Notes under the pieces: model-generated | Databases searched by the model: none | What the model was told of the DNA's origin: nothing | What the model saw: the letters and a program-made list of their open reading frames with translations, nothing else | Part shown: positions 1 through 11,949 of the stretch, piece after piece | Layout: every line of letters begins with the position of its first letter | Position numbering within the stretch: position 1 is the stretch's first letter | Assembly (NCBI GenBank): GCA_021464245.1 | Contig: JADCRB010000155.1 | Coordinates: 483,231-547,230 of the forward strand | Length of the DNA stretch: 64,000 nucleotides | Reading direction: 5' to 3' | Origin: Carallia brachiata | Lineage: Eukaryota > Streptophyta > Magnoliopsida > Malpighiales > Rhizophoraceae | Program-made: the position numbers and the translations under genes

Positions 1-540
1 TTTTTTTGTTTCTAACTCAGACTCGATGAGACAAATTTTACCAAATTTAAAAAATAATATTTTGATGGGGATGACAAATATTTGTGCAATTCAATTCAGT
101 TCATTACTCTTATTTCATTGTTTAATAGATCACAAATTTTATAATATAAGAAGGTAATCAAACTTTCACGGTTTGAAAAATAAAATTAACTGGTAAATTT
201 GAGAGGACTCAACTCAGTTAATTATAATAGTTCGAGATTTTTTAGCAAGCTAAAAATTCAATTAACATATTAAATTAAAAATATAAATCAATTAAATTAT
301 AAAAAATATTAAGTAACAATATTTATATAACAATAAAATAATATCGACTGTCAAATAATTAAGGGTTTGTTGGATTCATAAATTTTCAATTAGGAAATGT
401 GAATGAAAATGGGTGATTCCCATTTTTAATATTTGGTAAAAGGAAATTTCATTCTCATTCTTTTACATAGGAGAATGGGATCCTCCATATATTTCCATTC
501 CCTTTTACTTTTTTTTTTTTTTTAAAATTTTACACACACA

Positions 541-629
<89 letters not shown>

Positions 630-2204
630 TTGAAAAAGATGTAAATAATTATAAATATAATAGAATATATTATGATAAATATTAATTTTATATGTAAAAT
701 AATAATTACGATAATATAATAATAATTATAATAATAAATAAATTATGCATTATAATGGCATTAGGTATTTAAAAATTAGGATAGCAATTGAACTAATAGT
801 AATAATTATGATCGGAGAAATTATATTTTTTAGAAGATATTAATATTAATATTAATATTATTATAAAAAATATTAACATAAAATTCATATTATTATTATT
901 ACTACTACCAGTAGATTAATTTTTGATAGTAATATATTTACAATTTTATTTTGATAGTAATTTTAATATTTTTATTTTCGTTATCATATATTATTTTTTA
1001 TTTCATAAATTTTAATAACATCCTCTCTCCAATTGTAATTGATATTAATTCTGATTCTAAATTAAAATAAATAGTTAGAAAGGAAATCTGATTTCGATTC
1101 TAGAGTAAATTAAATATATTCTAAAATTTTTTATTCTATTTTTGATTCCACTTGATGCTCATTTTCATTCTAATTCTAATTTCGAACCATGAATCAAATA
1201 ACCCTAAAAATTTGAAAAAAAATTAATAAATTATTAAATACTTTTAAATAAATTTTGTAATAATTTTATTATTTTTTAACATTAAACTATGTGATAAAAT
1301 TCTTAAATTATAGCCTATGAAACACAAAACTAATACGCTAATGATTACTTAATTCATGATGTCCTCATGTACGTATTGATTAGTTGATTAGTTTTCTTTT
1401 CCGTTATCCACCTAAATTAATCCTCTCTCTCTCTATATATAAAAGCATAAGATGATATAATTATATTTAAATAATATAAATACTAATATAATCTTATTTA
1501 ATAATATTTAATAATTTATTTTTTATAAATTTAACTAGATACATATTACTTTATTATTAATAACTTATAAAAAATTAACAGAAAAAACTTCTTGAACACA
1601 TAATAATAAAAGTGCGATATATTTAAACTATTAAATTATTAAAAATATATTAAATTTAAAAAATTAAAAAATAAATAAAACATATTATTAAATTAATTAC
1701 ATAATTCTCACACCTCTTATTAAACGTATATAATATACAATATAAGCACATATACCTTCTTAGTCAAGGTCAAACAAAAACCAAAAATGGTCCCACTCCC
1801 ATCTGGGCCATTTCCACGTAAGATTATACGATGGCTCAATTCCCATATTACCCCCAAGATCTACACGGCACGTCACCGCTCCACCTATGGCCCACCCACC
1901 ACTTTTATAAAAGAAAAAAAGTTAATGTACAGACGGTTTGCATTTCGAGGTTTATATTTGTTAAAATTAGAATTTTTATTTTTGAAATAAAAATTTTTAT
2001 TTTAAAATTTTTATTAATTTTATAATTTAAAAATATTAATTTATATTTTAAAAATAAAAATAAAATAATTTACTTAAAATATATAACTGTGCTATTTATA
2101 AAAAGCCTAAACACGTGCTACACCACCGAGATCCCGGAATAAAGCATTTCACTTCAGTGGCATGTTCGTAATTATCCTAAACTCCAAGGTCAATTACCAA
2201 AACA
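1..2204. other. AT-rich upstream intergenic region
   Basis: No gene is visible. The stretch is strongly AT-rich with runs of A and T, a compound microsatellite near 532-625 and only short chance reading frames. The last few hundred bases before 2205 are less AT-rich (1780-1900 and 2105-2200) and probably belong to the promoter of the BES1/BZR1-type gene. I could not assign a specific TATA box or operator. Confidence 0.6.
532..625. repeat. Compound (CA)n-(TA)n microsatellite
   Basis: About 50 bases of near-perfect CA repeat, broken once by CAAACA, run directly into about 40 bases of perfect TA repeat. The array is likely to be polymorphic in length. Confidence 0.97.
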
Positions 2205-2209
2205 CACAC

Positions 2210-2233
2210 ACTCTCTCTCTCTCTCTCTCTCTA
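2210..2233 (+). repeat. (CT)n tract in the 5' leader or promoter
   Basis: A perfect CT dinucleotide run lies about 200 bases upstream of the BES1-type start codon. A complementary GA-rich run sits directly before the ATG (about 2412-2430). CT/GA tracts are common in plant core promoters and 5' leaders (Y-patch type); this role is inferred from position. Confidence 0.6.
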
Positions 2234-2433
2234 TGTATTTAGCTCACCGGCATCAACTCATCCTTGCCTCTCTCCGTCTATTCATTTAACTATTTCCCCA
2301 TCCATCCACTTCTGGTCCACTCTGTTTGTTTCCCCAGAAAATTCCAGCAAGAAACTTTCTGTCTCTCTCGCAGATTCTTGTACTGCAACTACTAACAAGA
2401 GAGGGAAGAGAGAAAGAGAGAGAGAGAGGAGCG

Positions 2434-5400
2434 ATGACATCGGGGACGAGAATGCCGACGTGGAAGGAGCGGGAGAACAACAAGAGGCGAGAGAGGCGGC
2501 GGAGAGCGATCGCCGCGAAGATCTACTCCGGCCTGAGAATGTACGGAAACTTCAAGCTCCCCAAGCACTGCGACAATAACGAAGTCCTCAAAGCTCTCTG
2601 CAACGAGGCCGGTTGGACCGTCGAAGAAGACGGCACTACTTATAGAAAGGTAAAAAAATTAATTTTACCTAATCAATTTTTATATAAAAATTAATAATCG
2701 AGAAGCGTCACCAAAACAAGTAGTAGGTCCAAAAGGAAATGAGATTGATCTGAGTGTCCAATTTTCAGCTGCTTAATCGATCACGCACGCTTGCGCACTT
2801 TTTAGCTTTTTTTGTTTTTTTTTTCCTATTCGTTTGTCGCGATAAACTCCGCCGGCAGCGTTGGCTAGTCGGCGGCGAGCATTTTCCGATTTGCTTCGGC
2901 AGAGCCGAGCTAGGAGATCAGTATTAGTTTGTGTGCGGTTGGCTTTCCGCCGGTGCTAACGTGCGCCGGACTGCCCGATGCGTACAATAGCGGCAGAGGG
3001 AATCGTTATTATGACGAAAGCAAACTCTTTTTTTTTTTTTTTAAACTTTATTGATGGACGGTTGGGATTGTTTTGACCGCTAAGATGTAACCGTGCATTT
3101 CCTTTTCTTTTTTTTTTTTTTCCGGTCAAACATTTGGTAGTGCACGGAACACGAGATCTTAAGATTCCGGGTCTGTCTTGCTTTCGATCTTTTTATGATT
3201 CGAGCGAACATGGTAGACAACGAACTCAGAGATGTCCCAGCAACGAGACAACCCGACGACATGGTTTCAGACGGAAATGTCCTTGCTGATGTCCGCTGGC
3301 TCTTCAATTGCACCATAATTTCAAAAGGCCATTTTGGTCATTTCATTACCATTGTAGCTGATTCTCTCTCTCCAATTTTTCACTTTCCTGGCCCTTTCCT
3401 GGAGATTCCCTGATGTCCCAGCAGTCATGCGCTAGCCATTTTATCCTAAAAATCTCCTTTTCCCATGAGGATGTTTTTGCTTTAAGCTCAGGCTATTTTG
3501 GTCATTTCTTATTTGAGTAATTTTTAAAATATATTTCATTTTTTAGAAGATTTTAATTTTAATTTTTTTAAATGAGTTTAATTTATTCATAATTTTATAT
3601 TATATAATAAATAAAATTTACTTAAATAAAAAATTTAAAAATAATATTTAAATAATATTAAATTATGAGTTAGTTTTACTCATTTTAAAAGAAATAAAAT
3701 TAATAAATACTTGTATTTCAATGGCAGATGGAAAAATAATTAAAAAAATAGAAAAAAGAACATATTTTATCCTTGGATTCCGTCACGGGAAATTTATAAT
3801 TAAGGAATATTTTAAGAATATTAAACCGATGAACCGGTGGGGTTGGGTGTTTGATTAGTTTGATTATTTGTAAGAACATGATTGTGTGTGTTGTGCGGGT
3901 GGCGAAGCGGGCTGGGGGGTGGGGCAGATGGCGTGTCGTGGGAACAGTAGATTGATAACGCCATCTATTTTTGAACTTCAATTATCTCTTTATCAAAGTT
4001 TCTGTCGGATCGCAATTATTTTAATGCCCTACCATGTCGTCCACTATTTGGATGGGGGAAAGTTTAGTTCAAATGGGAACGAGCTCGGATCAAATTCGTT
4101 TTTAATCTAGGGCGAATGTTGTCATTGTGTGTGATTTAATTGCGTCGTCAGTGATATATCTATATATATATATATATATATTTGGATGATAGGGAAAACC
4201 ATTGCTGATGCTGGACGTTGCAGCAATATGCTCGACCATACTATAACCAGCCTGCTTGTAAGAGAAAATATTCTATATGTGCATTGAATTTCTAGTCAAT
4301 TGTCCAAGTAATCTGGCGAGCATGAATGTGCAAAAACCCATTAAATAAGTTTTTTGTTTTGTTTGATAGGAAAAACCCATTAAATAAGTTACTTTTGCAT
4401 ACAATTAGTATTTCTGATCTTGGACAATGAGTGGCTTTCTTAAACTTGTATTCAGGTTGTCATTTTATCACTCGAATTGAATTTCTTAATTAAACAATTG
4501 TTTATCCAAGTGGTACGAACCAGTGAGATGAAATGAAGGTGATTGAGGAGAGAAAAATGCAAGATTTAGGCCTTTTATGGTGCTGAAGGCCGGACTAGTA
4601 AGCGAGGGATTTTGTTCTATAGAAGAAATTTGCATTTTTGTTCATTGGGTGCATTGCACGTTGAGGGAACCTAGTTATGCTTCATTTATCAACGAATTGG
4701 TGTTTTTAGGATATGGGACATATTGGGAATTTTCATGCTAACATCTTTTGAATGCACAGAAATTTTAAGAAGCTTATTCATTTCACCTCAATTGTGAGAG
4801 AGTTATGTACAAAGTTGAAATCACATTAAATGGGCCAGACAGCCTACAAGCAATAATGATCTAAGGGGGTTTTTCATTTTTCTTCTTCTTCTTTTTCTCT
4901 TCTAGATTAACTGAAGCTTTATACTTTTTTGGTGCTTATTGGATGCTGCACAAATAATTGAAGGTACCATTAAGGTTTGTAGCATACCATTTCACCCATG
5001 CTTACTTGAGGACCGTGAAGTAATTATTCTGCTGCAATTCAACTTGTAACATGTTAATGGCGGGCAAAATTTTGTTATGTTGTTTGAAGTAGCCATCTCA
5101 TTTAAACCTAGGACACCTGAGCAATAAAATTTTTGTTTCACTCATGCAAATGATTTGTTTGTGTAGGGTTGCAAACCCATGGAACGCATGGACATTGTGG
5201 GAGGGTCTACATCAGCTAGTCCATGCTCGTCATACCAACCTAGTCCATGCGCATCCTATAATCCAAGTCCCGCCTCGTCTTCTTTCCCAAGCCCTGTTTC
5301 ATCTCGTTATGCTGCCAATGCTAATTACAATGCTGATGCAAATTCCCTTATCCCCTGGCTCAAAAACCTCTCATCTGGTTCATCATCAACCTCATCTAAG

Positions 5401-5946
5401 CATCCTCAGCATCTTTACATTAACAGTGGCTCCATAAGTGCTCCAGTCACCCCTCCATTGAGTTCCCCAACGTCTCGTACTCCTCGCGCCAGAAATGACT
5501 GGGATGACCCAGCTGCTGGCTCATCTTGGATGGGGCAGAACTATGCTTTCTTACCTTCGTCTATGCCTTCATCTACCCCTCCCAGTCCTGGTCGTCAGGT
5601 GCTGCCTGATTCAGGATGGCTTGCTTGTCTCCAGATTCCTCAAAGTGGACCATCATCACCCACCTTTAGCCTGGTCTCACGAAACCCATTTGGCTTTAGA
5701 GAGGAGGCTTTTTCAGTTGCAGGGTCACGCTTGTGGACTCCAGGGCAAAGTGGTACATGTTCTCCTGCAGTTGCTGCTGGCACTGATCAAACAGCAGATG
5801 TTCCAATGGCAGATAGTATTGCAGCTGAGTTTGCATTTGGAAGCAATGGAACAGGTTTAGTGAAACCTTGGGAAGGAGAGAGGATTCATGAAGAGTGTGT
5901 CTCTGATGATCTTGAGCTCACACTTGGCAATTCTAAAACCAGGTGA
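2434..5946 (+). CDS. BEH4: BES1/BZR1 homologue, BEH4-like (2 exons)
   Basis: A plant-specific transcription factor of the brassinosteroid pathway. The family binds E-box and BRRE sites in the nucleus and is controlled by GSK3/BIN2 phosphorylation. Exon 1 is 2434-2649 (72 codons) and ends in AAG|GTAAAA. Exon 2 is 5167-5946, entered through TGTAG|GG, giving 331 residues, the usual length for BEH proteins. Exon 1 encodes the atypical bHLH-like DNA-binding domain, with a basic stretch at residues 12-30 ([20 protein letters not shown]). Exon 2 opens with GCKP, as in the family, then a Ser/Pro-rich region (about 80-200) full of SxxxS/TxxxS sites of the BIN2 type. The protein ends in an EAR-like LELTL motif about ten residues from the C-terminus. 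The start at 2434 gives the canonical [14 protein letters not shown] beginning. Another in-frame ATG lies at 2326 with no stop between. No frame damage was seen. The BEH4 assignment is by resemblance; another BEH paralogue is possible. Confidence 0.93.
2650..5166 (+). other. Intron 1 of the BES1-type gene
   Basis: A 2,517-base intron with GT at 2650-2651 and AG at 5165-5166. It separates the DNA-binding exon from the regulatory exon, the conserved intron position of the family. It contains T-rich runs (about 3025-3042, 3107-3121), an AT microsatellite near 4155-4183 and AT-rich DNA around 3500-3720. Reading frames inside it (for example 3195-3413) match nothing I recognise. Confidence 0.85.
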
Positions 5947-6440
5947 ATTGGAATTGGTCGATGGCTGCAGGGGATGTAGCATGGCTTCTGGCTCCTTTCT
6001 CCCTAGAGTCTTATTTGTAGTGATCTTTCTTTGGGCAGGCAAAGCAGATTGATAGAAGAGGCGAGAGTGAGTTCTTCATGTTTCTGTTAGTCTTCTTTCA
6101 TTGCTTTATACCTTCATGTTATTGACAGCATCTTGTGCATGCTTTGGTTGCCAGGTAGCTGAGTTTAGGAGTACAATTAATAGGACTGCAGGAGCACCTG
6201 GCCTCTTTCATTGTGTTTTTCTTTTGGCCTTTTCTTTTTTCACTTACTGGTTTCTGAAAACAAGACCATCAAAAATTAAATTATAAATAGCTCTTGGAGA
6301 AAGACTTTGCCCCATATGTTCATTTCATTTGTCCCCTTATTTGTGGTGAACTTTTGAAAATCGTTTCGTTTCAAAGAGGAGTTATAGTTGTGCTGTGATA
6401 TACTTGTGCGATGTTGGAAATGCTATTGAAAAAAGCATAT
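5947..6440 (+). other. Probable 3' UTR of the BES1-type gene
   Basis: The DNA after the stop codon is T-rich and of mixed composition. AATAAA-like elements (such as AAATTAAATTATAAATAG near 6275-6291) could serve polyadenylation. The exact end cannot be fixed from sequence alone. Confidence 0.45.
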
Positions 6441-7515
6441 TTGAGTTTCTGGAAATAAGTTACTGGAGTTAATTGACATATATATCGTCTATTTTCCCGA
6501 CAACAGTCTTCTGTCTGCTTTTGTACATAGATTTTACGTACAAAGAAGTATGTTTTTATTATGTTTACTATGAATCTTATCAATAATCATTTAGAAAAAC
6601 AAACCAATTTAATTATTTCATTTTTTTCAATATAATTATTTGATTTATATATACATAAGTATTTACAAGTCATATCTGCACACTATTTTATTTATATACA
6701 TATAATTAGTATAAAAATAAAAAATTATATACTTTTGATGCAGACTAATATATGAAAATAAATAATAAATAATAATAATTTTACATACTTTAATTTTTAA
6801 TAAAATAAAAAAGTGTGGAAATAAACAAATCAATTTTTAAATAATAATTTCTGAACCTGTAGGTTAACTAAACTCGAGTTAAAAAATAATTCTACTAGAT
6901 GTGATTCAACTTAAAATTGACCACATGATCCATTTTAACACTTCTAATCAGCATCTTAGGAAGGGACTACAAATGTATGTGGGTCAATGTGTGTTGATTT
7001 GATACATATATTCAAACAAAATTATTAGCGCAGTTTGAAAATTTTTAAAGTTGTAACCAAATCAATATAAAAATGAAATTAATCAAACTGTTAGCAGTCG
7101 TTGCGAGTTGTTTGGACAAATATCGGCACCGTGTGATGGTGGAAAATTTGGGGGAGGGGGACGTTCTTCCAATTCCCTGTGTTTTTGTGGTTGGTTTGAA
7201 CAGAAACTGAAGGAGACGAGACAAACCTAATAAATAAAATGCTGACTAAAGAATAGGAAGATTCGTTCTTTATTAGTTTTCTTGTCTTAGTTCTAATAAT
7301 ATCATTGACTTGGATGAAGGAATAAACTTGATAAAATTAATTTGTGAAAGTTACTAAAGTGATGTTCCAAAAAAATAAATGCTAATTTTCTTTTTTGAGA
7401 GCGATCAAAATTAAGTTACTAAGTGATGTTCCAAAAGTTACTAAGTGATGCTCTCAAAAATAACTCTTTGATTTGCAATGTTAAAAAATGTTCTAGTATC
7501 TTTCATGCATGCGTA
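6441..7515. other. Intergenic region, nothing recognised
   Basis: AT-rich DNA between the BES1-type gene and the first transposon block. A short direct repeat of about 23 bases containing AAGTTACTAAGTGATGTTCC occurs near 7345-7367 and 7410-7450. No coding signal was found. Confidence 0.5.
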
Positions 7516-7526
7516 GCTTAAAGTAA
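7516..7526. repeat. 11-bp target-site duplication, left copy
   Basis: GCTTAAAGTAA occurs here directly before the left end of the AACCGG-rich element, and identically at 13343-13353 after its right end. Confidence 0.7.
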
Positions 7527-8459
7527 GGTTTTTAGAACCGAACCGAATATTGAATCGGAAAATTTAGTGGTTCAAAGTTCAATCGGTTCAACCGGTATAA
7601 CCGCGGTTGAACCGGTAAAACCGATATATATATACTTTCACAAGATGTTTTGGTAACACAATATGTTATTTCCTATTTTGAACTTAGAATCACAATTTTC
7701 ATAAGTTAAAATGAGAGAAACCATTCTTAAGGAATAGATATGGCTTTTAAAAGCATGTGCATCAAAGGATCAACAAAGAAAATTAAAAATATGTTTTCAC
7801 CACTAAGCAACCAAAGTAAAGAAGTTTGACAAAAATATAATCACAACAGACCACAAAGAGCACATAACAAATGCAATAAAAGAATATAAAATTCATTGAA
7901 AAATCTAACAATGAAAATGAAAGTATTTAGAAATTCTTCAATCCCAAATAAAGTTACACAAAACAAATTGCGTACCATAACTATGGTTGAGTTTCATCAT
8001 CATCGGTATCATTCTCAAGTAAAAGATCATTTTCACTTCCAATAGAATTTGCAACACCAAAGCGACGAATTATATCAAATGAATCACATCAACCATCTCT
8101 GAATCGACAATTCTTTCATTTTGGACTCTTCCATCTAAACAAGGACAAAATTAATATGAACACCCATAAAATATTAAAAACTAAAGTCATAACTAATTTG
8201 GATTAAAACTTTAAAATCAAACAAACATTTATATAGAAAAGCATTTAGATGGGTCAGTTAGAGTTTTGAGAATAATAAAAATTAAAAATCAAACAAGCAT
8301 TTATATATAAAAATTAAGCAAAGTAAGAACTAAAAATTTAGATAATAAATTAGATGGGTCAGTTAGAGTTTTGAGAATAATTATAGAAGAGTTAGTTGGG
8401 TCAAACGGAAAGCACAAAGCCACAACAATTTAAAAAAGCAGAAAACCACCTTTAAGTCC

Positions 8460-8648
8460 AAAAGGTTGGAGAACAGCAACAGCAGGAGCGTGTAGTGCAA
8501 CAAAACAACAACAACAGAACGACAGGGGGCGTGTAGTGCAGCAGGACAGCAAAACAGCAACAGCAGCATAATAGCAAAACAGCAACAGAACAGCAAAGCA
8601 GCAACAACAGCAGAACAACAACAGCAGAACAGCAACAGGACAGCAGAA
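8460..8648. repeat. CAG/CAA-rich degenerate repeat, left part
   Basis: An irregular array of CAGCAACAG and AACAGCAG units. It continues on the far side of the nested LTR element at 12492-12640, showing that the LTR element landed inside it. Any plus-strand frame would read polyglutamine and the minus-strand frame reads Leu/Cys runs; neither looks like a real protein. Confidence 0.8.
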
Positions 8649-9203
8649 TGTTGGAAATTGAAGTATATTTTAAAAGGCTTAATTCCTATTTAATAGGAAT
8701 TAGCCGTTATATGTCCGTTGTTAGTCATTATGGCATTAGCCGTTTATGACGTTGGGATTTATTCCTACTGTTAATACACTTTGTGTGCTATTAACACTCG
8801 ACTAGTATAAATATGACTTATCTTGTCTTCCTTGAGAGGCAGTTTTCCACCAACAATCTAAGGCATGCTGCTGGGTTAATCAAAAGATATGTTGTTTCTG
8901 TTGCCTCACTTGTGAAGTGCACACTAGTGAAGTGCACACTAGTGAGAAGATCTGTCGTATCCTGGGAGGATAGCCTCCAGAGCCCGATGCACTGCGATTA
9001 CTTGTCTGCGGGGGCGCGAATCTATCCTTAAAGACAGTGCTTTTGCACGCTTCAGATATGATATCCTTCCTCTCAATTTATATTTATTCCAACATGATAT
9101 AATTTATTTTTTGTTCTGTGTTGTCTGTATAATTCATTGATTATAACTCTACAATTCTAATTCTTAATTTATGTTAATATATTTTCTGGATGATTTTCCT
9201 GCA
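8649..9203 (+). repeat. 5' LTR of the 8649-12491 element
   Basis: 555 bases, TG...CA. A TATA box (TATAAAT, 8806-8812) predicts transcription starting near 8840. The 15-base unit GTGAAGTGCACACTA is tandemly duplicated (about 8913-8942) here but single in the 3' LTR. A short LTR reading frame (8813-9031) is a by-product. Confidence 0.92.
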
Positions 9204-9205
9204 AT

Positions 9206-9221
9206 CTTAAGGATAGATTCG
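9206..9221 (+). promoter_or_regulatory. Primer-binding position complementary to the element's own LTR
   Basis: Two bases after the 5' LTR, CTTAAGGATAGATTCG is an exact reverse complement of CGAATCTATCCTTAAG inside the 3' LTR (12304-12319); 15 of the 16 bases also match the 5' LTR (9017-9032). It does not match the TGGTATCAGAGC initiator-Met primer site common in plant Copia elements. The geometry would let a transcript fragment prime minus-strand synthesis into the LTR. Confidence 0.55.
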
Positions 9222-11149
9222 TTAAGGATGATTTCAAAAATAATATGATCCTGTACATACAAACATCATCTGGATGTTTTATATTTCGATTCTTTTTACT
9301 GTTAATTCATGTATTTCTGTGAAATGTTTCCATTGTCAATTGCTTTAAAATTTCCTTATCATTTTGTCCTTTCTCATATTGTGTTTGGTTTCCTTAAGGA
9401 AAATTCTTTCTGATGAATTAAAATTTCAATGAATTGAATATATATATTGTTGCTTTTGTCCAATTCATGCTTTGTGGAGCTGTGTTGACATTGGTACAGC
9501 TTAAGAATCATCTTGTTTGTTGATTAGATTATCTAGTTTGGATAGCAATATACCTTGTCTTACCATTGATTAAACTATCTGTGCATTTTTCCATATTCTT
9601 AGTGTCTTGACAATTCCATGTGTAAAAAAAAAAAAAAAAAACACAAATGTTTTTTCTTCTTAAATTCATGATGGCTATTTATATGTGACATTTTTCAATT
9701 TTTATTTGAAAGTGATTGCACCATATGCTAAAAAAATATGTGGTTTAAGATTTTCTCATTTTAGAAACAGTATATCTTTTAAGGTGGAATGGTTTCATTG
9801 CACAGGCCGTTCCCGTTGCAAGGTAAACTACTTATGTTCTTTCAAAATAGGGTCGTAGACGGAGCACAATAAATATTGTCTTTTTGTTGTATGCAAATAG
9901 ATATTTTTCTTTGAAAATGTCGAGCCATGGGAGGCCAAAAACTAGTCTTAATTTTGTGGTAGAATTGGAGCTAGTGCAAGGTTAAATAGGCTATTAGTTC
10001 TAAATAAAGGAGACAAGAACGGGTATCTTGATTAATTTTTTCAATTAGAAAACCTTCCTCTTTATTTTCCTTATCGGGTAATGTGAATTCTTTTTATCTG
10101 ATGAAAAAAAAAAGGGTAAACAAAAGAAAATGATATTTGTTACTTAGTACGACATATGCAAATGTCATCTGATGTTGTAGCATGAATTTCTCGTGAAGTT
10201 ATTGTAGAAAGGGAGATTGGGAACTTATATACTTGAGCACAAATACTACATATCATGAGGTACGCTCATTTATTTATTGGAGTCTCATACATAGAAATAT
10301 TATATGGATGACTTTCAATCTCATCGGCTTATGCATAGGAAGGATTTGAAATAATTTCTTCCAACAACTTATTGAGCATATTGTCCTAAATATTATGATT
10401 AGTGTGAGATGAGTTCAAAAATGATGGAATAATTTTTGGTAGCTTAAAAATCTGGTAAGATATGATACCTAATATTTAATTGTTTGTGCTGCTAAGTTTC
10501 TAGTAGCTCATTTTCCAAATCAACGTGACTTAAGGGTCATTGTGCAAATAAATTTTCACACTGGCTGCAAGTAATTGTCATTTAAAATTAATTGTTGGTT
10601 TGGCCTCTATTTTTAAGAAAAAAAAAAAATAAAACTCATATAATTGAGACTTGGAGTTGAATTACGATTTTACGAGTATCACGTTGTTGCTCCTCTACCA
10701 TGGTAAGATAATTTTTGAGGTATTAATATTTTTCCTAATACTTAAATTGGTATTTGATGTGAACCGAAAATTTTTTCTTTCATGCGGGGGCTTTGTTTAA
10801 TAACAAAAATTTTCAAAAGTGATAGTGTTTATTGTTAATTTATAAAATTGTTCACGTTGAATTATTTGAAAGATATTATGACCAATGATATATTTCATAA
10901 TGAATACCCGTTGTACTGAAGGAGCATAACGCTGAAAACTGAATTCTTATTCAGATGAGACAAAATCTATCAAAAGATTTGAGTTCACCTGTAAAGGTAG
11001 AGCAGCGGCTCGAAAACCTGATAAATAAATGACTATTACTCTGTCCATCCTGAATTTTGAGTTTATAACCTTCGAGATGGCTAACGTGGAGGCGAATTGG
11101 CTAAGAATGAATATTTTATTCTGTGTGAAACCGACATTATGAGTGTCGA

Positions 11150-11345
11150 TGATCTGTGTAAGTCAAGCCTGTATTGCTCATACAAAATCAAGATGAATAA
11201 TTGAAGAGTAGACATATTTGTCTAGCTCGTGAGATAGCTGAATAAGCTATATGTAATAAAGTGATCACTTGAGCTTGTGGTCAGAGATGAAATTGACTGA
11301 TCCTCTAACTAAGTTATTAAGCGAAAAGCTTGTATATATAAGAAA
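11150..11345 (+). pseudogene. Remnant of a Copia RNase H C-terminus
   Basis: In broken frames the region reads like the last part of a Copia RNase H: a stretch resembling the conserved integrase/RNase H linker, then DPLTKLLSEKL near 11298-11335. This corresponds to the usual ADPLTKxL terminus. Several stops and frame changes interrupt it. It shows that the element descends from a coding Copia ancestor and has lost the rest of pol. Confidence 0.55.
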
Positions 11346-11949
11346 AAAAAATTACATCGAGGGAAATGAGACATGCCTATGGAGAAATGGTCAAGAATGA
11401 TGGGAACCCACCCTATGTGATAGAAGATCCCTTGAAATAGGTTCATATGGGTAATAACGAGTCACATTGACCCAGTGTGAGCACTATCAAATTACAAAGT
11501 CCCTTCTTATGGTGTGGATAGTGCGAAAATTCTGATGATTGAGGTTGAGTTATATACTCTTAATAAATTTTATAACCCTTATGGGTGGTGTATTACCGGA
11601 ATGCACACTTGATAGAATCAACTATATGAGAGTGGAGTGGGGCCACTCCTATGAGATCTTAGGCATGATCTCTAGAGCTCTCATGAAAATAAACTAGGCA
11701 TGCGCATGGCCTAACAGCGCCCAATTGCGTTAAACAATATTATCTTAGAGAATATAATATGGTGGCAAATTCACTGTTATTCATAAAGAAGTCATGGTTC
11801 ATAGAAATTTTTTTTTATTTCACCATACTTCTGAATATCACAACTTGTTCTCCTAATTCTTGGTTCATAGCTCAAAATACACCAAAAATAATATGTTATA
11901 TTCTCATTGATTAATCTAGCAGAATTAGCCTTTTAAAATAGCGGGGGAT

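Noticed and set aside
1787..2025. Two overlapping plus-strand frames in the BES1-type promoter
   Set aside because: Low-complexity, AT-driven continuation and no similarity to known proteins.
8381..8635. Cys/Leu-rich minus-strand reading frames (84 and 63 codons)
   Set aside because: They are read through the CAG/CAA repeat array; the composition is explained by the repeat and there is no start context or domain.
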